In this document: positions 1 to 5,031 of the stretch, piece after piece
Position numbering within the stretch: the stretch's first letter is position 1
How the letters are laid out: the number at the start of each line of letters is the position of its first letter
Assembly: GCA_003488655.1 (NCBI GenBank)
Contig: DNKW01000050.1
Span: forward strand, 1,437 to 6,467
DNA from: Candidatus Altimarinota bacterium
Lineage (GTDB): Bacteria > Patescibacteriota > Gracilibacteria > BD1-5 > UBA2023
DNA: 5,031 nt
Direction of reading: 5' to 3'
Translations under genes and position numbers: made by a program
The notes under the pieces: model-generated
Told to the model about the DNA's origin: nothing
Seen by the model: the letters and a program-made list of their open reading frames with translations, nothing else
The model's database searches: none

Positions 1-598
1 GAGCGTTTCCTTCGAGATGATCACGTACCACTTCTGTGAGAGTATGGAGAAGAAGTTCCATCGGCGCCTTGTCCTCATGTTCCTTTTTTTCAGCTATTTC
101 TTGTATAACCTCTTCAATATGATCGGAAATATCATGAGGATTTTCTGCTCATTCAAGGATGAAATCCTCTCCGTCTCCGGCAGTATAAAGTATAACGTCC
201 CCTTTATGAAAGATGGAATCCCAAAATGAATGAGTCTGAATCTCGGATCCCTTTATATCATGATAATCTATATAAATAACATGCCGTGCGAATATATCCC
301 AATCGATGTCTATCACTCAGAGATCGGTTATGAGCCATACATCATTGTACCAGTCGAATATCTTGTAGACCAGGAAAAGATAGAGGACAACTGCATACGT
401 TTCAAAATACAGGAAGGGTATGAGGGTTTGAAGGGAAAAAGAATCATTGTAATAAAAAAAAGTTGGAAGGGCAAGTCCCAAAAATAACGCGACGATGATA
501 CGATCTATTATGAGAAGAGGATGCCTATGACACACAAAAACAAGATCTTCTCCGTCTCGAAGATATTTTCCAAAAAAAACTTGATCAAAATAATTCAT
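1..598 (-). CDS. Membrane protein with bacterial PH-like (bPH2/YdbS-type) domain, C-terminus cut by window edge
   Basis: Seen: 199 codons from ATG 598 to the left edge, open if UGA is read as glycine (G94 and G150 are UGA). A short N-terminal segment (1-27) is followed by two hydrophobic segments, about 28-50 and 57-80, then a soluble part. The soluble part begins DWYNDVWLITD (82-92) and carries IDIDWDIFARHV, SFWDSIFHKGDVILYTAG and ENPHDISDHIEE. This order, a two-helix hairpin followed by 'YNDVW.(I/L)T', a beta-rich stretch ending in a 'GD(I/V)..(Q/Y)TAG' strand and an 'NP..(I/V)' helix, is typical of bacterial PH-domain membrane proteins. From about 165 a charged helix follows (EKKEHEDKAPMELLLHTL). 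The role of such proteins is poorly known; a membrane-bound binding function is inference. The gene is 64 bases downstream of DHFR and may have its own promoter. The start is the first ATG in frame and is directly preceded by CACTT. Confidence 0.72.
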
Positions 599-603
599 AA
601 GTG
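599..603 (-). promoter_or_regulatory. Possible start-site element CACTT of the PH-domain gene
   Basis: CACTT (AAGTG on the plus strand) directly abuts the ATG at 598. There is no purine-rich Shine-Dalgarno sequence in the leader. It matches the element seen before four other starts in this window; a role in initiation is inference. Confidence 0.25.
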
Positions 604-632
604 GCGGTGGATGTCGGATATCATTTGAAGTG

Positions 633-661
633 AGTATATGTTTTTTGAGAGAGAGTGCAAA
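633..661 (-). promoter_or_regulatory. Candidate sigma-70-like promoter for the PH-domain gene
   Basis: In the 64-base gap after the DHFR stop, a -10-like TATACT (633-638; 5 of 6 to TATAAT) lies 17 bases downstream of TTTGCA (656-661; 4 of 6 to TTGACA). The spacer is CT-rich then A-rich. Transcription would start near 626, giving a leader of roughly 28 bases. The -35 match is modest, so the gene may equally be read from the DHFR transcript. Confidence 0.35.
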
Positions 662-662
662 T

Positions 663-1157
663 TTAGATATGTTCTTTCTTTCTATATCTTATGAACTGGA
701 AGGTCTCAAATTGTTCCACTTTCTGTTTTTCAAAGTTTTTTTCAAACTCTGCTAGGAAAACATCTCCCTCGTAATGACCCGGTATTTTACTCAACCATAC
801 CTCATCGACGAGCTGCATTTTCAAAAATTCCTCGTATATTTTCTGTCAACCTATTATAAATACTTTGTCTATTCATTCATTTTCCAGAACTCCGAGCATT
901 TCCGGTATGGTAGGAAATGCCTCTATCCCCTCTTTTTCAATCCCCTGTGAGGAGAGTACGATATTGCGCCGGTTTGGAAGCGGTCGCCCGATGGACTCAT
1001 AAGTCTTTCGTCCCATAATGATAACCCCTCCTGTCGTCAGTCGCTTAAAATTCTGGAGATCCTCCGGCAGATGCCACGGAAGTTGTCACTTATTGCCGAT
1101 GACACGATTGTCTGCCATAGCGGCGATGAGAATATATGTTGGTTTTTTAGAATACAT
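663..1157 (-). CDS. folA: Dihydrofolate reductase, with three UGA-encoded glycines
   Basis: DHFR reduces 7,8-dihydrofolate to tetrahydrofolate with NADPH, supplying one-carbon carriers for dTMP and purine synthesis. Seen: 164 residues, close to the usual ~160, when UGA is read as Gly. Motifs in order: [14 protein letters not shown] (11-24), LPWHLPEDL (26-34) with D33 at the position of the catalytic Asp27 of E. coli, [19 protein letters not shown] (45-63) for NADPH binding, NIVLSS (65-70), and [14 protein letters not shown] (99-112), the conserved Gly-Gly cofactor motif. UGA encodes G24 (1086-1088), G95 (873-875) and G104 (846-848); G24 and G104 are conserved glycines of the family. The gene starts 3 bases after the stop of the 292-residue gene, so the two are probably co-transcribed. 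The start is the first ATG and leaves six residues before the first strand. No thymidylate synthase gene is visible. Confidence 0.96.
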
Positions 1158-1160
1158 ATT

Positions 1161-2039
1161 TTACGTGGAAAATTTTCTTAAATTAGGGAATATTCGTTTT
1201 TTGATCGGATGATTTGTTCGAAGAACCAGATCTTGTTCTTCCGTAATCATTTCAGGATTGAAAGTTTTTCCGAGAAATCATACTCGACTTCGACTTATCT
1301 TAAACATGAATTCTCTCACTTCCGGAGAGAGTACCTCTATGGCTTCCGGAGAAAAGGAGTGAAAATCAAATGACATTTTCTTTCTTTTTGCCACACTGCA
1401 GAGACTATCGGCGGTTATCCCTTTATATTCTTTCTTGATACTGTCAATATTTTCCTGCGGAAAATCCCCGATATATTCTATTACTCTTTTTCGGATAATC
1501 TCAAGTGCCTTGTCTCCGATAACTTTGCCGATAAGATTCCATTCCGAAATCTGAATAAGGAATTTTCGTTCCCCTGGAGAGAGTCATTTTTCATTCAATT
1601 TTATTACGCTCGCCGCATTCAAATGAATCGTATTGATTATTGCTCGTGTAATAGTATGAGTCCGCTCTTCTTCGAGATGAGGCGCAGTGAGAGCTTGTTC
1701 CGTTTTCTCCCGTACCTCTTCCACTGTCTCTGAAACAATGGAAACGGATGTTGTCTCTCATTCTCCAAGGGTATCAATGGGAAGATTGAGAGCGCGAAGA
1801 AATCGTATTTTTACTCTCTCTGCCTGTTTCGTTTCTTTTATTCATTCCACAGACATTTGTTTTATGAGTTCACAAAGCCTTATTACCTTATCGCTATCGA
1901 TCGCGCCAGATTCATACGGATTCCGCAATAATGCAGTATAGCGCCGCTCCTCTCGAGAGATTTTTTTGGGAAAACATTCTCGAAAAATCTGGTCTATGGG
2001 AGCTTGTGTAGAGAGTCAGTGTTGATTCCTATTATTCAT
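1161..2039 (-). CDS. Unrecognised 292-residue protein, probably co-transcribed with DHFR
   Basis: I do not recognise this family. Seen: one open frame of 293 codons ending in TAA once UGA is read as Gly; five glycines (8, 66, 94, 152, 264) are UGA, so the standard code breaks it into pieces. The protein looks soluble and mostly helical, rich in Glu, Lys, Arg and Ile, with no signal peptide or membrane segment. A charged N-terminal part (ECFPKKISREERRYTALL, 21-38) is followed by an acidic linker about 92-130 (SETVEEVREKTEQAL within it), then a compact middle part (ERKFLIQISEWNLIGKVIG, 157-175) and a basic C-terminus (NHPIKKRIFPNLRKF). Only three cysteines, no obvious metal site or nucleotide-binding loop. 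It follows its own promoter just after nrdB and stops 3 bases before DHFR. The ATG is the first in frame, with CACTT five bases upstream. That it is a real gene is well supported by length, tight packing and coherent frame; its function is unknown. Confidence 0.8.
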
Positions 2040-2044
2040 AAGAT

Positions 2045-2049
2045 AAGTG
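2045..2049 (-). promoter_or_regulatory. Possible start-site element CACTT of the 292-residue gene
   Basis: CACTT, five bases before ATG 2039, in a short leader of about two dozen bases that has no Shine-Dalgarno sequence. Similar elements occur before four other starts here. Initiation role is inferred only from this recurrence. Confidence 0.3.
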
Positions 2050-2069
2050 AAAATGTTATAAACAACCTA

Positions 2070-2097
2070 TTTATACACAAATACTATATCCTGTCAA
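2070..2097 (-). promoter_or_regulatory. Sigma-70-like promoter between nrdB and the 292-residue gene/DHFR pair
   Basis: A perfect -35 hexamer TTGACA (2092-2097) is separated by 16 bases from TATAAA (2070-2075; 5 of 6 to TATAAT). The -35 box directly abuts the TAA stop of nrdB (2098-2100). Transcription would begin near 2063, leaving about 24 bases of leader before ATG 2039. This makes the downstream gene and DHFR a separate transcription unit from the reductase genes, or a second start within one long operon. No terminator hairpin is seen between nrdB and this promoter. Confidence 0.6.
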
Positions 2098-3153
2098 TTA
2101 AAATTCCCAACTTCCGTTCATACTCGTGGATTGGGTGTAATTTACCACCGTCGATTCGAAAAAGTTACTCTTGTCGGCGTTTGGATCTTGGAGACGTTCA
2201 AGGTGTTTGTAGGGGTTGGTAATGACTTCTCTGTAGAGTGGAGCGATTCCGAGCATCGCAAGACGTTGGTCGGCAAGCCATTTCGTATATTCGGCGGTCG
2301 TTTGCCCGTTGATTCCGGGAATTCGGTTCCCAAGAATATGGGTACTCCATTCGATTTCCTGTTTCACGGCTATATCCATCATATCGAGAATCACCCGTTC
2401 ATCGTAAATGCTTGGGAATTCCCGTTTAATCTCCTTGATAATATTGGCAAATATCGTGATATGAGTGAGTTCATCTCGTCGGATATAAACAATCATACGT
2501 CCCGTTGCGGGCATTTTCATATGATCGACGAGCGTATCGAAGAAAGCGAAACCATTGTAGAAATAAAGAGATTCTAAGAGAAAATTCGCCACGATTCCAC
2601 GGAAGAAATTCTCGTCCGATGGCTTGTCTATGAAGTTTTGATATATCTGTCCGATATACTTATTTCGTTCGAGCAATATCTTATCGGATCGCCAGAAATA
2701 GTAGATTTCATCCCGTTCATGAGAGTCCACCACCGATTCGAGGATGGTTGCGTAAGATTGAGAATGAATCGCTTCCTGAAAAGTCTGAATCGAGAGAATC
2801 AGATTCACTTCCGGAGACGTTATGAAGTCAGAAAAATGCGGAAGATTCACAGTCTGAATGGAATCCAAAAATATGAGAAATGAAAGGATTCCTTTGTAGG
2901 CTCGTTGTTCTTCGACAGTGAGTTCGCTATGAAACATCCGAGCATCGTCTTTGAGTCCCGAGATTTTTTCCGGAACCCAGAAATTCCCGACCATCACTTG
3001 ATAGAGCGATTTCGCCCAGGGGTATTTGACCGCATTCAGATTGAAAAGCCCAGTTGTCGAACCCTTGATGATCGTACGGACTTCCACTTCATCTTTTCAG
3101 AGCGGATTGAAGAGGAGATTTTGATGCATGGCGTGGAGATTTTGCTGTGTCAT
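2098..3153 (-). CDS. nrdB: Class I ribonucleotide reductase small (beta, radical-carrying) subunit
   Basis: The beta subunit houses the dimetal centre and radical that start ribonucleotide reduction in NrdA. Seen: 351 residues. All expected metal ligands are present: D97 (FLDSIQ), E127 and H130 in FQEAIHSQSY, E194 (LLESLYFYNG), E228 and H231 in RRDELTH. Y134 sits at the place of the radical tyrosine Tyr122 of E. coli, so this looks like a tyrosyl-radical enzyme; whether iron or manganese is used cannot be read here. Y339 near the C-terminus (VVNYTQ) may be the Tyr356 counterpart in the radical path, and the tail ends NGSWEF. G19 (NPLGKDE) is a UGA at 3097-3099; standard-code reading would force a false GTG start at 3087. 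ATG 3153 is the first in frame after a TAA, has CACTC three bases upstream, and follows the previous gene by 24 bases. ATG 3129 is an alternative. Three genes separate it from nrdA. Confidence 0.95.
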
Positions 3154-3156
3154 GGA

Positions 3157-3161
3157 GAGTG
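3157..3161 (-). promoter_or_regulatory. Possible start-site element CACTC of nrdB
   Basis: CACTC, a one-base variant of the CACTT found before other starts, lies three bases before ATG 3153. It favours this start over ATG 3129, which has no such element. No Shine-Dalgarno sequence is present. Confidence 0.25.
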
Positions 3162-3177
3162 ATTTTTTTGAGTAAAA

Positions 3178-3702
3178 TTATACGAGTATTCACGCCGTTG
3201 TCTCTGAGGTCATGGTTTCTATCATATGGACGATATCTGGGGAATTTTCTTCCTCTTTCGGAATGGTTCCCATCAAGAAAAGCATTATCTGTCATTTCTC
3301 CAGACGTATTTCCGTATTTTTTATAATAAGGACTTCCCCAAGAATTTGCTCCCGAAAACAGGAACGAAGTTCATTATGGAACTCATTTCTCTGTATCTTC
3401 AGAGGATTTACCCACCGTATAACCATATCAAGAAAATCTGAATTGATAACTCCGAGGTTATCCATGAGAATATACTCTGATGCTCCGCTATTTTTTAAAT
3501 TCTCAGAAAACACATCAACTGCATGAGAGAACGATACTGAAAAAAGAGTACTGATTTCCGAATCATACTTGGAGGAGTTTCTCTCGTTTTCCGGATAGAA
3601 TTGAAGGATCGATATGCGGAGAAGCTCTATAATTCTTTGGTTGGGGATGAGTGTTATAACTATTTTTTTAGATTCAATTTCTTGAATATGTGCACTATGC
3701 AT
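3178..3702 (-). CDS. Unrecognised 174-residue protein between the CYTH gene and nrdB
   Basis: Not recognised. Seen: 174 residues ending in TAA when UGA is read as Gly; G137 (3292-3294) and G171 (3190-3192) are UGA. It appears soluble, with alternating strands and helices (KKIVITLIPNQRIIELLRIS, 12-31; SFSHAVDVFSENL, 57-69; SEYILMDNLGV, 75-85; GEVLIIKNTEIRL, 122-134). There is no signal peptide, membrane helix, or cysteine pair. The rhythm of hydrophobic strands and the SEYILMDNL...DFLDMVIRW stretch is compatible with a small alpha/beta domain, but that is only impression. It starts 36 bases after the CYTH stop and ends 24 bases before nrdB, with no promoter seen on either side, so it probably shares the reductase transcript. 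ATG 3702 is the first in frame and has CACTT six bases upstream. The gene call is likely but rests on frame, packing and context, not homology. Confidence 0.66.
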
Positions 3703-3708
3703 AGAAAA

Positions 3709-3713
3709 AAGTG
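3709..3713 (-). promoter_or_regulatory. Possible start-site element CACTT of the 174-residue gene
   Basis: CACTT six bases before ATG 3702, followed by a T-rich run. It supports the start chosen for a gene that otherwise has no homology guide. Functional role inferred from recurrence only. Confidence 0.25.
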
Positions 3714-3738
3714 GAGAATTGATATATACTGATTTTAT

Positions 3739-4296
3739 TTACTTTACATCTTCATTCGGATAATAATGTCTGAAGAGCTCCTGAGTTCCGTAGTTTCGGC
3801 AGTCAGATTTCTGAAATCCGAGAGCTTCGGCTGTTTCGTATACTTTTTCCGGACTGTTTGATTCTATTTCCAGGAATTCTGGGATGGACTTCCCTATGAG
3901 ACTGCTATACGTATCGAAATCCAGACGTACCTGTCTATCGGAATCGAGGTTTCGAATATAACTCGCTCGTCTCTTTATACTCACTTGCCCCGCTTTTTCA
4001 AGTCCGATTTTACAAAGTGTCGCAATCACTGCCTCGAAATCCCGTGCCTCAAACCCTGTCTCCTGCCTCGATTTTATCTGATCACTCCCCCCTTCTGCCA
4101 CTGCCTTGTGCTCCACCATCACGATATTGTTCTCCTGTCTGATTCGGATTTTCTCCCCGTTCGCCGGATTTATGAGCCACTGAGCCTTGAGAATTCCCTC
4201 AAAATAGGGTTTAAACCCGAGTTCCGTGAGTCTCGGGAGCAATTGTACTTCGGTGGTATCGAGGATTTTGGCTTCGACTTCTGGTGGGTGGAGCAT
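3739..4296 (-). CDS. CYTH-domain protein (CyaB / thiamine-triphosphatase-like superfamily)
   Basis: CYTH proteins form a beta-tunnel that binds triphosphate groups with metal ions; members include class IV adenylate cyclase, thiamine triphosphatase and tripolyphosphatase. Seen: 185 residues from the chosen start. The signature ExExK is EVEAK at 6-10. Other tunnel residues fit the family pattern: R51 and R53 (KIRIRQE), K64 (VEHK), the acidic residues E79 and E83, K108-R109-R110 (IKRRASY), D126 and D128 (RLDFDTY), and E143 and E145 (FLEIE). The C-terminus has the usual KVYETAEALGF helix and ELFRHYY end. Substrate cannot be told from sequence. ATG 4296 is preferred over ATG 4344: it places ExExK at the extreme N-terminus as is usual, avoids overlap with the upstream gene, and has CACTT three bases upstream. 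This gene uses no UGA for its eleven glycines. It sits in the reductase gene cluster, so a role in nucleotide or triphosphate metabolism is possible but unproven. Confidence 0.88.
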   Translation of the reverse strand: MLHPPEVEAKILDTTEVQLLPRLTELGFKPYFEGILKAQWLINPANGEKIRIRQENNIVMVEHKAVAEGGSDQIKSRQETGFEARDFEAVIATLCKIGLEKAGQVSIKRRASYIRNLDSDRQVRLDFDTYSSLIGKSIPEFLEIESNSPEKVYETAEALGFQKSDCRNYGTQELFRHYYPNEDVK

Positions 4297-4299
4297 GGG

Positions 4300-4304
4300 A
4301 AGTG
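4300..4304 (-). promoter_or_regulatory. Possible start-site element CACTT that decides the CYTH start
   Basis: CACTT three bases before ATG 4296. The upstream in-frame ATG 4344 lacks it and would overlap the preceding gene by 23 bases. An AT-rich TATTATATTT stretch lies just upstream, but no -35 partner was found. Confidence 0.3.
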
Positions 4305-4321
4305 AGATAAATATAATAGTT

Positions 4322-4903
4322 TTATTCTTCGGAAATTTCTGCATTTAAAATATCTCTGGAAGATACATCTGGTTTCCTAAGGTTTCTATACGAAATAAAA
4401 GCCACTAAAATTGGTAACATTAGAAGAATCAAAAAACCTACTGGGCCTCATCATCGTTGTCCTATTTGATGAGTAGGTAGACCGTGTCTTATAAAGGAAA
4501 TAACTATAAGATATAGTAGTCCAATAGAAAAAATAACAGAAACTAAAAAGAAAAACCAAAGGAATGCTCTTTTTGCATAAAAAAGACAAAGATTCAAAAA
4601 TCACATAATAAATGAGATAAATCAAACTATACAACACACTGATAATCAGACTATTACAATAAATGCGAGAAAAATATTTATTAAACCAACATTATTATTA
4701 TCAAAAATATGAGAATCAAAATAATATACACATAGAAAAATTAATAGAAGAAAAATTCCAGTTGCGAGTTGGGTAAAATATTTCTTTCCTATTACATCAT
4801 CTACGGCTAAATTACTAGTAAAAAGAAAGTTTAATAATCGAGAAATAAGATTGTCTTTACTTTCTTTAAAATTATTCATAGGATTTATTAAAAAGATAAA
4901 CAT
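4322..4903 (-). CDS. AT-rich multi-pass membrane protein of unknown function
   Basis: Not recognised. Seen: 193 residues ending in TAA with UGA as Gly. Five glycines are UGA (86, 94, 101, 141, 142), the last two in tandem followed by a GGC glycine. Hydrophobic segments lie at about 45-61, 73-93, 95-109, 113-128 with 129 as the boundary residue, and 144-161, suggesting four or five membrane helices. The loop at 130-143 is short and polar (HGLPTHQIGQR plus three glycines); the C-terminal tail is charged. No signal peptidase site or catalytic motif is apparent. The gene begins 5 bases after the nrdA stop, so it should be translated from the same transcript. It is much richer in A+T than its neighbours, which could reflect recent acquisition or just its Phe/Ile/Leu-rich content. 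ATG 4903 is the first ATG past the nrdA stop; ATG 4879 (eight codons later) is a possible alternative. Neither has a CACTT element. Confidence 0.72.
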
Positions 4904-4908
4904 GTTTT

Positions 4909-5031
4909 TTATCCTGAGCAACTCACACACGCCTCCCCCACCTCTCAGGACAATGAACGAACATAGTACACGGTCTTAATTCCCTGCTCCCAGGATTTGA
5001 TATAATAGCCGTAGAGTTCGGCGGGTGAAAC
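4909..5031 (-). CDS. nrdA: Class I ribonucleotide reductase large (alpha) subunit, C-terminal 40 residues only
   Basis: NrdA is the catalytic subunit that reduces ribonucleotides; only its tail is in the window, the rest lying beyond the right edge. Seen: ELYGYYIKSWEQGIKTVYYVRS (split here as residues 5-26) followed by a UGA-encoded G29 and the end CVSCSG. The Tyr-Tyr pair at 22-23 in KTVYYVR matches the E. coli KTLYYQNT segment, whose Tyr730-Tyr731 pass the radical from NrdB. C35 and C38 form the C-terminal CxxC that re-reduces the active site through thioredoxin or glutaredoxin. With the standard code the frame would stop at the UGA (4945-4947), losing the redox tail. The presence of nrdB downstream on the same strand supports the call. 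Confidence 0.9.

Noticed and set aside
230..487. Plus-strand frames at 17-229 and 230-487
   Set aside because: Antisense to the continuous PH-domain gene; no family resemblance and no promoter or start signal.
599..662. Terminator between DHFR and the PH gene
   Set aside because: There is an A-rich and a CT-rich run but no inverted repeat able to form a stable hairpin.
1261..2020. Repeated GAGAGAGT/ACTCTCTC words on the minus-strand genes as a dispersed repeat
   Set aside because: They fall in frame as Leu-Ser codons (CTC TCT) at irregular distances, so codon preference explains them.
663..2039. Interpretation as a decayed, stop-ridden pseudogene region
   Set aside because: All interruptions are UGA only, never TAA or TAG or frameshifts, and fall on conserved glycines in DHFR, so recoding explains them and decay does not.
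2131..2577. 148-codon open frame on the plus strand within nrdB
   Set aside because: It lies fully antisense to a clearly conserved enzyme with all its metal ligands, and its product resembles nothing; it is a shadow of nrdB.
4297..4344. ATG 4344 as start of the CYTH gene (201 residues)
   Set aside because: Adds 16 residues before the ExExK signature, overlaps the upstream gene by 23 bases and lacks the CACTT element seen before ATG 4296.
4904..4930. GTG 4930 as start of the membrane protein
   Set aside because: It lies inside the coding tail of nrdA in another frame; ATG 4903 just after the nrdA stop is a simpler start.

Overview
The window fits a member of the Candidate Phyla Radiation that reads UGA as glycine (genetic code 25), i.e. 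a Gracilibacteria (BD1-5) or Absconditabacteria (SR1) type bacterium. The evidence is internal. Read with the standard code, the minus strand looks like a string of broken genes. Read with UGA = Gly, it becomes eight continuous genes ending in TAA (one runs off the left edge), with almost no space between them. The clearest proof is dihydrofolate reductase: UGA falls on the glycine before the LPWHLPEDL motif and on the second glycine of the conserved IGG cofactor motif. Only TAA is seen as a stop in this window.

All genes lie on the minus strand, so transcription runs from high to low coordinates. In that order: the C-terminal end of the class I ribonucleotide reductase large subunit (nrdA, 4909-5031, cut by the window edge); a very AT-rich multi-pass membrane protein (4322-4903); a CYTH-fold phosphohydrolase/cyclase-type protein (3739-4296); an unrecognised 174-residue protein (3178-3702); the ribonucleotide reductase small subunit (nrdB, 2098-3153). 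A good sigma-70-like promoter begins immediately after the nrdB stop and should drive an unrecognised 292-residue protein (1161-2039) and, 3 bases later, dihydrofolate reductase (663-1157). A weaker promoter candidate precedes a membrane protein with a bacterial PH-like domain (1-598, cut by the left edge).

The common theme is DNA-precursor supply: NrdA/NrdB make deoxyribonucleotides, and DHFR regenerates tetrahydrofolate used by ThyA-type dTMP synthesis (no thymidylate synthase is visible here). Three unrelated-looking genes separate the two reductase subunits, which is unusual; the CYTH protein, which belongs to a family acting on triphosphates, is the one with a plausible nucleotide link.

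No Shine-Dalgarno sequence stands in front of any gene. Instead, five of the seven visible starts have CACTT (once CACTC) 0-6 bases before the ATG, which may be a lineage-specific start signal. No tRNA, rRNA, CRISPR, insertion sequence or convincing terminator was seen. No stretch longer than about 70 bases is free of genes.
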